The position numbers were made by a program, and so were the translations under genes. A stretch of DNA of 5,570 nt from Nitriliruptorales bacterium (GTDB lineage Bacteria; Actinomycetota; Nitriliruptoria; Euzebyales; Egibacteraceae): assembly GCA_007119305.1 (NCBI GenBank), contig SKPY01000039.1, positions 1 to 5,570 of the forward strand. The letters are read 5' to 3'. Under the pieces are notes generated by a model that saw nothing but the letters and a program-made list of their open reading frames with translations, did not search any database and was not told where the DNA came from. Shown here piece by piece: positions 1-5,570 of this stretch; position 1 is the first letter of the stretch, and each line of letters starts with the position of its first letter.

Positions 1-854
1 AGCAGCCGCGCCTGGCCGATGCGGTCCAACGCGAAGGTCCGCTCGCCGGTGCGCAGGTGGCAGTAGCCCACGAGCAGGTCGTCGGCGAAGCGCCACGGGT
101 CGACGACTCGGTCGGTAGCCGCCCCGCCGCGGGAGGACGCGAAGTAGCGCAGGCGCACCTGTCGCCCCTCGGCGACGGCTCGATCCAACACGGCGCGGAT
201 CGCCCGGGGCCCCACCGCATCCTCGGCGGTTCCGGGAAGGGGGGGAGCGTGCTGGTCGGCCGCCACGGTGGCGTCTGCGTCCAAGGCGATGCCGGCGGCC
301 CGAAGCGCGGACTCCACCGCAGCAGGGCTCCGGTGCGACACGGCGACGGTCGACGCCACCGCGCGCAGCCCGGCGGCCGGGACCGTCACGACGCGGTCGA
401 GCAGCGCCGCGGACTCCGTCACGACGACGCAGGCAGCCGGTTCGACCCGGGCGCTGGACCCGGCGTCGCCGGCGCTGCTGCCGTCCAGCGCCAAGGTCCG
501 CTGGAGGAACCCGTCACGGGCCTCGTCGACGGGATGCACAAGCCCGTCGTCACCCACCACCAGCAGGGCGCGGCGTTGCAGCCAGTCCAGAGGCGGCGGG
601 AGCGTCCCGCGCCCCCACCAGCCGCGCCCCAGGAGATCCTCCACCGCAGCAGCACCGTCAGCGCACACCCGGACGAACGCCTCGCGCGCCCCGTCGGGGC
701 CGGCGTCGAGCACGGCTCTGATCGTGCCCGGAGCGCCGAGGTGGCCACGCAACGCTCGTTGGGCTGCGCCGCGGTGCGCCGGCGGCTCGGGGTGGCCCAG
801 CAGTACGAGCGCCTCGCGGACGGTCTCGTGGTCGAGGGCGCCGACAGGGTGCAC
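1..854 (-). CDS. WYL-domain protein, helicase-associated (Rv0862c-like) type, 3' end outside window
   Basis: The frame is open from a GTG at 852-854 to the window edge, giving 284 residues with no stop; the C-terminus is cut off. The GTG lies one base after the ftsY stop and has a GAGGG motif 5 bases upstream. The same frame is closed by a TAG within ftsY (about 913-915), with no ATG or GTG between, so this start is well supported. Residues about 217-284 look like a WYL domain: an RAVLDRAVAEGRQVRLRY strand-helix start, then VDPWRF, LLVGYC, and RTFALDRIG near the edge. WYL domains bind nucleic acid or other ligands and occur in transcription regulators such as PafB/PafC. Residues about 70-118 (LLGRGWW, DWLQRRALLVV) and 158-192 (a STVAVS motif, then ALRAAGIAL) recall, from memory, parts of the roughly 750-residue actinobacterial Rv0862c family, encoded next to the XPB helicase in mycobacteria. 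The large middle region of that family appears absent. No helicase motifs or clear helix-turn-helix are visible, and the function is unknown. The alternative is a WYL regulator with an unrelated N-terminus. Confidence 0.5.
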   Translation of the reverse strand, partial: MHPVGALDHETVREALVLLGHPEPPAHRGAAQRALRGHLGAPGTIRAVLDAGPDGAREAFVRVCADGAAAVEDLLGRGWWGRGTLPPPLDWLQRRALLVVGDDGLVHPVDEARDGFLQRTLALDGSSAGDAGSSARVEPAACVVVTESAALLDRVVTVPAAGLRAVASTVAVSHRSPAAVESALRAAGIALDADATVAADQHAPPLPGTAEDAVGPRAIRAVLDRAVAEGRQVRLRYFASSRGGAATDRVVDPWRFADDLLVGYCHLRTGERTFALDRIGQARL

Positions 855-855
855 G

Positions 856-2079
856 TCAGCCCTCGTCAGCCTGGTCCGGACGCCGCGAGTCGGGCGCGAC
901 CGCGGACCGATCGTCCTCTAACGAGACGTCCTGGGCGACCTCCTCGAACAAGGCGTCGACGAACGCCTGCGGGTCGAACTCGGCGAGGTCGTCGATGCTC
1001 TCCCCGAGGCCGACGAGCTTGACCGGGATGCCCAGCTGACGCTGGATGGCGACGACGATGCCGCCCCGCGCCGTGCCGTCGAGCTTGGTCAGGATCACGC
1101 CGGTGACGTCAACGGCCTCAAGGAACGCGCGAGCCTGGGAAAGCCCGTTCTGACCGGTCGTGGCGTCGAGGACGAGCAAGACCTCGTCGCAGGGGCCTGC
1201 CTCGCGTTCGAGCACCCGCTTGACCTTGCGCAGCTCGTCCATCAGCGCGGTCTTGTTCTGCAAGCGCCCCGCGGTGTCGACGAGCAGCAGATCGGCACCG
1301 GCCGCGCGCGCTGACGCGAACCCGTCGAACGCGACCGACGCGGGATCGGCTCCCTCGCCGGCACGGACCACGCGCGCGCCGGCCGACTCACCCCAGCGCT
1401 CCAACTGATCCGCTGCTGCCGCACGGAACGTGTCCGCAGCGGCGAGAACCACCGATTCGTCGTCGCGGACGGCACGTGCGGCGAGCTTGCCGATCGACGT
1501 GGTCTTACCGGTGCCGTTGACGCCGGTGACGAGCCACACCGTGGTGTCGTCCTCGCGTCGAGCCAACGTCCGGTCGGTGACCTCGAGCTCGAGGCGCATG
1601 ACCTCCTTCAACAGCGCCAGGGCCTGCTCGCCCGTGCGGACCCCTTCTGCCCGGCAGCGTTCCTTGAGGCCGGCGACGAACTCGGTGCTGGCCTCGACGC
1701 CGACGTCAGCGGCGATCAGCGACTCTTCCAGCTCCTCCCAGGTCTCTTCTGTGAGCCCTTGACGGAAGATCCCGACCACCGCGTCACCCAGGTTCGACCT
1801 GGCCCGACCGAGGCGTTGCCAGAAGCGCTCGGCGGGTGCCAGGGGTTCTTCGACTGGCGGCGCTTCAGGCTCGACCGGCGGGGCTTCAGGCTCGACCGGC
1901 GGGGCCTCAGGCTCGACCGGCGGGGCCTCAGGCTCAGCCGGCGGGGCCTCAGGCTCAGCCGGCGCCTCGGGTTCGCGCGGCGGAGCCGGCGCGCCGCCGC
2001 GTCGGACGACGACGAAGCCGACCCCGCCGATCACCAGGAGGCCAAGCACGACGAGCAGGACGAGGATCAGATCTTCCAT
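856..2079 (-). CDS. ftsY: Signal recognition particle receptor FtsY
   Basis: A complete 407-residue SRP-receptor GTPase. It pairs with Ffh at the inner face of the membrane to deliver ribosomes making membrane proteins to the Sec translocon. Residues 4-25 are a hydrophobic membrane segment followed by RR. Residues about 36-79 are a Pro/Glu/Ala-rich linker built from seven-residue PEAPPVE repeats. The helical N domain covers about 84-170 and the G domain about 180-378. All GTPase motifs are present: G1 GVNGTGKTT at 186-194, the SRP-type DTFRA at 216-220, G3 DTAGR at 268-272, G4 TKLDGTARGG at 331-340, and GLGE at 357-360. DATTGQN at 305-311 is also typical of the SRP GTPases, and the GVNG and GLGE forms favour FtsY over Ffh. 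The ATG has a strong upstream GGGGGGAAG. After the usual family end (FVDALF, 373-378) there is an additional polar tail of about 29 residues. smc lies 141 bp upstream and a WYL gene starts one base downstream. Confidence 0.97.
   Translation of the reverse strand: MEDLILVLLVVLGLLVIGGVGFVVVRRGGAPAPPREPEAPAEPEAPPAEPEAPPVEPEAPPVEPEAPPVEPEAPPVEEPLAPAERFWQRLGRARSNLGDAVVGIFRQGLTEETWEELEESLIAADVGVEASTEFVAGLKERCRAEGVRTGEQALALLKEVMRLELEVTDRTLARREDDTTVWLVTGVNGTGKTTSIGKLAARAVRDDESVVLAAADTFRAAAADQLERWGESAGARVVRAGEGADPASVAFDGFASARAAGADLLLVDTAGRLQNKTALMDELRKVKRVLEREAGPCDEVLLVLDATTGQNGLSQARAFLEAVDVTGVILTKLDGTARGGIVVAIQRQLGIPVKLVGLGESIDDLAEFDPQAFVDALFEEVAQDVSLEDDRSAVAPDSRRPDQADEG
860..864 (-). promoter_or_regulatory. 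Ribosome binding site of the WYL gene, inside the ftsY end
   Basis: On the minus strand GAGGG lies 5 bases before the GTG at 852-854. It is made from the last two sense codons of ftsY (GAG GGC), so ribosomes finishing ftsY would stop right at this site. This supports the GTG start and suggests translational coupling. The coupling is inferred from spacing alone. Confidence 0.6.
1859..1963 (-). repeat. Five 21-bp tandem repeats coding the FtsY linker
   Basis: Five head-to-tail units of 21 bp start at 1859, 1880, 1901, 1922 and 1943. On the plus strand the consensus is GGGGCCTCAGGCTCGACCGG plus a final C. Units differ at only a few positions (CTTC or CCTC, CGACC or CAGCC; the first unit starts GGCG). 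Degenerate partial units flank the array at about 1844-1858 and 1964-1981. Each unit keeps the frame and encodes one PEAPPVE-type heptad, so copy changes would lengthen or shorten the linker between the membrane segment and the NG domain without a frameshift. Confidence 0.93.
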
Positions 2080-2084
2080 GGAGG

Positions 2085-2093
2085 CTTCCCCCC
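2085..2093 (-). promoter_or_regulatory. Ribosome binding site of ftsY
   Basis: On the minus strand GGGGGGAAG ends 5 bases before the ATG at 2077-2079. It is purine-only and lies at normal spacing, supporting this ATG as the start. The bases between, CCTCC, could pair with the G run and partly mask the site, but the possible loop is only about three bases, so this is speculative. Confidence 0.65.
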
Positions 2094-2124
2094 AGCGCCC
2101 CAGCGGCGGGTGCGGGTCGGTATG

Positions 2125-2147
2125 GACGGGAGCGGATGCTCCCCGTC
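2125..2147 (-). other. Hairpin in the smc-ftsY intergenic region (ftsY leader)
   Basis: An inverted repeat with arms GACGGGAGC (2125-2133) and GCTCCCCGTC (2138-2147) around a GGAT loop, read on the plus strand. It forms a nine-base-pair GC-rich stem with a single bulged base. It lies 46 bases before the ftsY start. No T run follows on either strand, so it is not a classical Rho-independent terminator. It could be a leader structure, an mRNA-processing or stability element, or chance in GC-rich DNA. The whole 141-bp gap (2080-2220) contains no ORF I would call and no convincing -35/-10 pair. Confidence 0.5.
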
Positions 2148-2191
2148 ACGGTCAATAGGCCAGCGCTCGCAAGGTACCGCGCCGGCGCGAC

Positions 2192-2205
2192 ATCGCAGGG
2201 GCGAT
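2192..2205 (-). other. Small hairpin just after the smc stop
   Basis: A perfect five-base-pair stem, ATCGC and GCGAT, with a four-base loop, starts about 15 bases beyond the smc stop in the direction of transcription. It is followed by the 10-bp palindrome GCGCCGGCGC at 2179-2188. No T tract follows. It might weakly promote termination or pausing after smc, but stems this short are frequent in GC-rich sequence. Confidence 0.25.
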
Positions 2206-2220
2206 CCGCCAGCCCGAGCG

Positions 2221-5200
2221 TCACGCCGAGGCCGCGGCCTCGACCTCGTCCATGCGCTGGGACAGCACCCGCGAGATCCCGCTGCCGTGCATCGACACGC
2301 CGTACAGCAGGTCGGCGACCTCCATCGTGCGCTTCTGGTGGGTGATGATGATCAGCTGGCTGGTGGAGCGGAACTCGCCGACGACGTCCAAGAAGCGCTG
2401 CAGGTTCACGTCGTCGAGCGCAGCCTCGACCTCGTCGAGGACGTAGAAGGGCGACGGTCGAGCCTTGAAGATCGCGAACAGGATCGCCAACGCCGTCAGG
2501 CTGCGCTCACCCCCGGACAGCAGGGACAGGCGCTTGACCTTCTTGCCCGGCGGGCGGGCCTCCACCTCCACACCACTGTCGAGCAGGTCGTCGGGGTCGG
2601 TCAGCACCAGCCGCCCCTCCCCACCGGGGAACAACCTGGGGAACAGCTCCGCGAACGCCGACGCCACGTCGGCGAACGCGTCGGCGAAGACTTCGCGGAT
2701 GCGGTCGTCGACGGCGGTGATGACCTGCTGGAGGTCGTCCCGCGACCGGCGGACGTCCTCGAGCTCGCCCGACAGGAACTCGTGGCGTTCGGTCAGCTCG
2801 GCGTGCTCCTTGCGAGCCAGCGGGTTGACGGTACCAAGCAGCTCGAGCTTGCGTGCCAGCCGCCCCTCGGCGTCGGACAGCTGTGCGTCACGCTCCTCGC
2901 CGCCGGCCAGTGGCCCGTCGTCGCCCGCCTCGCGCGCTGCCGCGAGCACCGCGTCAGGGTCCGCGTCGAGCTCGTCGGCCAAGCGCTGTCGAACGCCGGC
3001 GATGGCGAGCTCGAGCTCCTGCCGGGCGAGGTCCTCGCGGTGGCGCGCGTCGCGTACCTCAGCCAGGAGGTTCTCGGCGTTGCGGATGCGCTGGCGTACC
3101 ACGCCGAGCTCGCGTTGGCGGGCCGCGCGGTTTTCCTCGAGGGTGTCGCGTTCGCGGGCCGCGGCCTCCAGTGAGCGCTCGGCGCGGGCGAGGGCATCGG
3201 CGGCGACGGTGGCGAGGTGGCCGCAGCGAACGATGCCGGCTAACCGGGCCTCCCTGCGGCGCTCGCGCTCGGCGAGCTGCGCCTCGACGTCGTCAGCCTC
3301 CTGCTCGAGGGCGCGGATCCGCCGGTCGCGCTCGTCGCGCCGCTGGGCCGCGGCGCTGGCCTCCAGGCGCGCCTCGACCTCGTGCTCCCGGGCGCGAGCC
3401 AGGGCGTCCTCGAGGTGCTCGGCTTCGAGGTCGCGTCCGTCGTCGCCGTCGTCGTCTGGGTCGGCATCGTCGGCGGCGTCGGCCCCGCGAGCCTCGAGCT
3501 CGGAGAGACGCTCCTGCCGCTCGGCGATCCCGTGCGCCAGGTCCGCGGCTTCCTGCTCGCGGGCCTGCAGCTGCGATTCGACAGCGCCGAGCTCCTTGCG
3601 TAGCCGGCCCAGGCGCTCGGCAGCCGCGGTGATAGCCGCGTCGGATTCCTGCATGTCCGCGGTGGCCGCGTCGAGCTCGCGCTTGGCCGCGTCGAGCTCC
3701 CGGTCGGCGTCCCCGACCCGCCGATGGGCGACCAGCAGGTCGCGCTCCACGTCGGCCAACTCGGCCTCGGCGCGTTCCGCGGCAGCGCGGGAGACCACGG
3801 CGCTCGACGGTCCAGCTGATCCGCCGGCGAACCCCGTGGGTCCGGCAAGCTCACCGTGTGGGGTAACGAACACGCACGAGGGCTCGCTGGCCGCCAGGCG
3901 GCAGGCGACGTCGTGGTCGGCGACGGCGTAGACGTCACGCAACGCGTAATCCAGGGCGGCGACCACCCGCTCGTCGCCGCGGAGCGCCTCGATCAGGGGG
4001 CGCGCTCGCCGGGTCGCCAAACGAGCATCGCGTTCGGCGTCCCGGTCAGCCGCGCCGTCGGCAGCGGCCAGCAGCAGGACCCGCCCCGAGCCCTCCTGCC
4101 GCACGAAGCCGACCGCCTCGGCAGCCGCGTGCACAGAATCGACGACCAGGGCATCCCCTAGGGGCCCGAGGGCGGCAGCCAGCGCCTGCGCCATCCCGTC
4201 CACGACCCGCACCTCGTCGGCCAGCGGACCTCTGATCCCGTTGACCCGTCCGGCCTCGGCGGCTTCGACGAGCGCGGCTTGACCTCCTGTGGCTTCCTGG
4301 GACGCGGCGCGGAGGGCGTCGGCGCGGGCCTCCAGCGACGCGCGACGGCGTTCTAGCTCGCGCTCGTCTTTGGCGGCCTGGGAGGCTGCCTCGGACCGCG
4401 CGGTGACCGCACTCTCGGCTGCCTCGAGCCTGGAGCTGACACCGGGCACGCCGGCGTCGAGACGCTGGATCTCGGACTGGACCGAGGCCACGTCGGCGGT
4501 CAGCTCGTCGCGACGCGCCGCGAGACCGTCGATCTGGCTTGCGAGCCGGCCCTCCTCGCTGGCGGCCTGGGCCAGCGCGCTTCGCAACGCGGCGACCTCG
4601 CCTTCCCACCGCAGCTGACGTTCGCGCGCCTGCGCCCGGCGCCGAGCCTCGGCCGCCGCGGCCTGCTCGTGGGCGCGCCGGTTGCGCTCGGCGTCCTCGC
4701 GCGCCGCGGTGGCCGCGGCGAGCCGGCGTTCGGCATCGGCTACTTCGGCGTGCAGGTCGGCCAGGCGCGTTCGCTCGTTGGCGGCCTCCTCGCGCAGCTG
4801 GTCGGGGTCGCGGCCGGCGACGGGCTCCTCGACCGCCTCGGACAGACCCCGCCGACGCTCTTCGATGCGCGCTGCCAGCCCCCGGTACCGTTCGACGAGG
4901 TTGGCGAGACGGAAGTGGGTCTGGCTGGCTGCCTGCACATCCGGGGAGAGCTCGGCCAGCGCCGCCTCGACCTTGGACTCCTCGGCCCGCGCGTCGCCTA
5001 CCTCTCGCTCGAGCGCGGCGATGCGCTCGTCGGAGGCTCGCTCCGACACGCGCTCGCCGTCGAGACGAGCGACGAGGCCGTCGAGCTCCCGCACCGCCTG
5101 CTCGCGTCTGACCTCGTGGAGCTCGGCCGTGAGCTCCTCGTGCTTGCGGGCGGCCTCGGCCTGGCGCTCCAGCGGCTTCAGCGCCCGCCGTACCTCGCGG

Positions 5201-5570
5201 AGCACGTCACCGAGACGCTCGAGGTGCGCCTCGGTCTGGGCCAGCTTGCGCAGGCTGCGCTCCTTGCGCTTGCGGTGCTTGAGGATGCCGGCGGCCCCTT
5301 CGATAAAACCGCGGCGGTCTTCGGGACGGGCGTTGAGGATCGCGTCGAGCTGGCCCTGTCCGATGATGCTGTGCTGCTCACGGCCCAGCCCGGTGTCGCT
5401 GAGCAACTCGACGACGTCGAGCAACCGGCACGCCTCGCCGTTGATCGCGTACTCCGTCTCGCCCGAGGCGAACATCGCGCGGGTGACGGTCACCTCGCTG
5501 AAGTCGATCGGCAGCAACCCGCTGGTGTTGTCGATCGTGATCTCGACCTGTGCTCGGCCGAGGCCCTTGC
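2221..5570 (-). CDS. smc: Chromosome segregation ATPase SMC, 5' end outside window
   Basis: The frame is open from the right edge to the TGA at 2221-2223, giving 1115 visible residues. The apparent TTG start at 5515-5517 is internal, because family-like sequence (GRAQVEITIDN) continues upstream of it to the edge. Judging by the Q-loop position, about 70 N-terminal residues with Walker A are missing and full length would be near 1185, normal for bacterial SMC. The protein forms a ring-shaped dimer that compacts and separates chromosomes, with ScpA and ScpB as usual partners. Visible parts in order: N-terminal head with SDTGLGREQ and the Q-loop IIGQGQLDAIL (about 5337-5367); a long Arg/Glu/Ala-rich coiled coil; the hinge (about 3808-4254) ending in a Gly-rich GFAGGSAG; the returning coiled coil; LGTVNPLA; the ABC signature LSGGE (2506-2520); Walker B FYVLDE (2431-2448) with the D-loop; and ITHQKRTME. 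All visible ATPase motifs are intact. Oddities are FIEGAAG in place of the usual FIEEAAG and an Asp-rich insertion at about 3430-3486. Confidence 0.97.
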   Translation of the reverse strand, partial: KGLGRAQVEITIDNTSGLLPIDFSEVTVTRAMFASGETEYAINGEACRLLDVVELLSDTGLGREQHSIIGQGQLDAILNARPEDRRGFIEGAAGILKHRKRKERSLRKLAQTEAHLERLGDVLREVRRALKPLERQAEAARKHEELTAELHEVRREQAVRELDGLVARLDGERVSERASDERIAALEREVGDARAEESKVEAALAELSPDVQAASQTHFRLANLVERYRGLAARIEERRRGLSEAVEEPVAGRDPDQLREEAANERTRLADLHAEVADAERRLAAATAAREDAERNRRAHEQAAAAEARRRAQARERQLRWEGEVAALRSALAQAASEEGRLASQIDGLAARRDELTADVASVQSEIQRLDAGVPGVSSRLEAAESAVTARSEAASQAAKDERELERRRASLEARADALRAASQEATGGQAALVEAAEAGRVNGIRGPLADEVRVVDGMAQALAAALGPLGDALVVDSVHAAAEAVGFVRQEGSGRVLLLAAADGAADRDAERDARLATRRARPLIEALRGDERVVAALDYALRDVYAVADHDVACRLAASEPSCVFVTPHGELAGPTGFAGGSAGPSSAVVSRAAAERAEAELADVERDLLVAHRRVGDADRELDAAKRELDAATADMQESDAAITAAAERLGRLRKELGAVESQLQAREQEAADLAHGIAERQERLSELEARGADAADDADPDDDGDDGRDLEAEHLEDALARAREHEVEARLEASAAAQRRDERDRRIRALEQEADDVEAQLAERERRREARLAGIVRCGHLATVAADALARAERSLEAAARERDTLEENRAARQRELGVVRQRIRNAENLLAEVRDARHREDLARQELELAIAGVRQRLADELDADPDAVLAAAREAGDDGPLAGGEERDAQLSDAEGRLARKLELLGTVNPLARKEHAELTERHEFLSGELEDVRRSRDDLQQVITAVDDRIREVFADAFADVASAFAELFPRLFPGGEGRLVLTDPDDLLDSGVEVEARPPGKKVKRLSLLSGGERSLTALAILFAIFKARPSPFYVLDEVEAALDDVNLQRFLDVVGEFRSTSQLIIITHQKRTMEVADLLYGVSMHGSGISRVLSQRMDEVEAAASA

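Noticed and set aside
419..748. Minus-strand open frame of 109 codons
   Set aside because: It is in a different frame from the continuous 284-codon WYL gene on the same strand, and its Arg/Ser/Ala-rich protein is typical of a shadow frame.
57..1022. Plus-strand open frame of 321 codons, and another at 268-921
   Set aside because: They overlap the minus-strand WYL gene and the ftsY end, are rich in Arg, Pro and Gly, and show no domain. The minus-strand frame shows WYL motifs, a binding site and a well-placed start.
2125..2147. Rho-independent terminator between smc and ftsY
   Set aside because: The stem is good but no T run follows on either strand, so it is reported only as a hairpin.
2150..2172. 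Possible ftsY promoter, with TTGCGA or TTGACC as -35 boxes
   Set aside because: No -10-like hexamer lies at 16-19 bases from either box on the minus strand.
1759..3174. A long plus-strand open frame of 471 codons across ftsY and smc
   Set aside because: It runs antisense to two clearly identified genes, its protein has no family features, and its RRGLRL repeat is just the other-strand reading of the FtsY linker array. Long antisense frames are expected in GC-rich DNA.
2465..3931. Plus-strand frame of 488 codons with a Ser/Arg-rich product
   Set aside because: It is exactly antisense to the SMC coiled coil; the Ser/Arg bias is the complement of Glu/Ala/Leu codons in smc.
5515..5517. TTG as the start of smc
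   Set aside because: Conserved SMC sequence continues in frame upstream to the window edge, so this codon is an internal leucine.

Overview
The window is GC-rich and its gene content is chromosomal housekeeping. All three genes lie on the minus strand, so transcription runs from high to low coordinates. The smc-ftsY order, the high GC, the membrane-anchored FtsY with a Pro/Glu/Ala linker, and a WYL-domain protein typical of actinobacteria all suggest a member of Actinomycetota. It could be a less-studied, deep-branching lineage, but the sequence alone does not settle the class.

Layout in transcription order. Positions 5570 to 2221 hold most of smc, the chromosome-condensation ATPase; its first 70 or so residues, with the Walker A motif, lie beyond the right edge. 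Positions 2220 to 2080 are a 141-bp intergenic stretch with two short hairpins and the ftsY ribosome binding site. Positions 2079 to 856 hold a complete ftsY, the receptor for the signal recognition particle, with an N-terminal membrane segment, a seven-residue tandem repeat linker and all GTPase motifs intact. Positions 854 to 1 hold the start of a third gene, read from a GTG codon one base after the ftsY stop, which runs off the left edge. Its visible C-terminal part is a WYL domain. The part before it resembles, from memory, segments of the long actinobacterial helicase-associated proteins of the Rv0862c type, in a much shortened form.

The genes form a co-directional cluster. smc and ftsY serve different processes (chromosome segregation and membrane protein targeting), but their adjacency is common in bacteria. 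The third gene is probably translationally coupled to ftsY. I found no mobile element, CRISPR array, tRNA, rRNA or phage gene. I do not see a clear new biological system. The items most worth a second look are the short WYL protein coupled to ftsY, the FtsY linker repeat and tail, and an acidic insertion plus a conserved-motif change in SMC.
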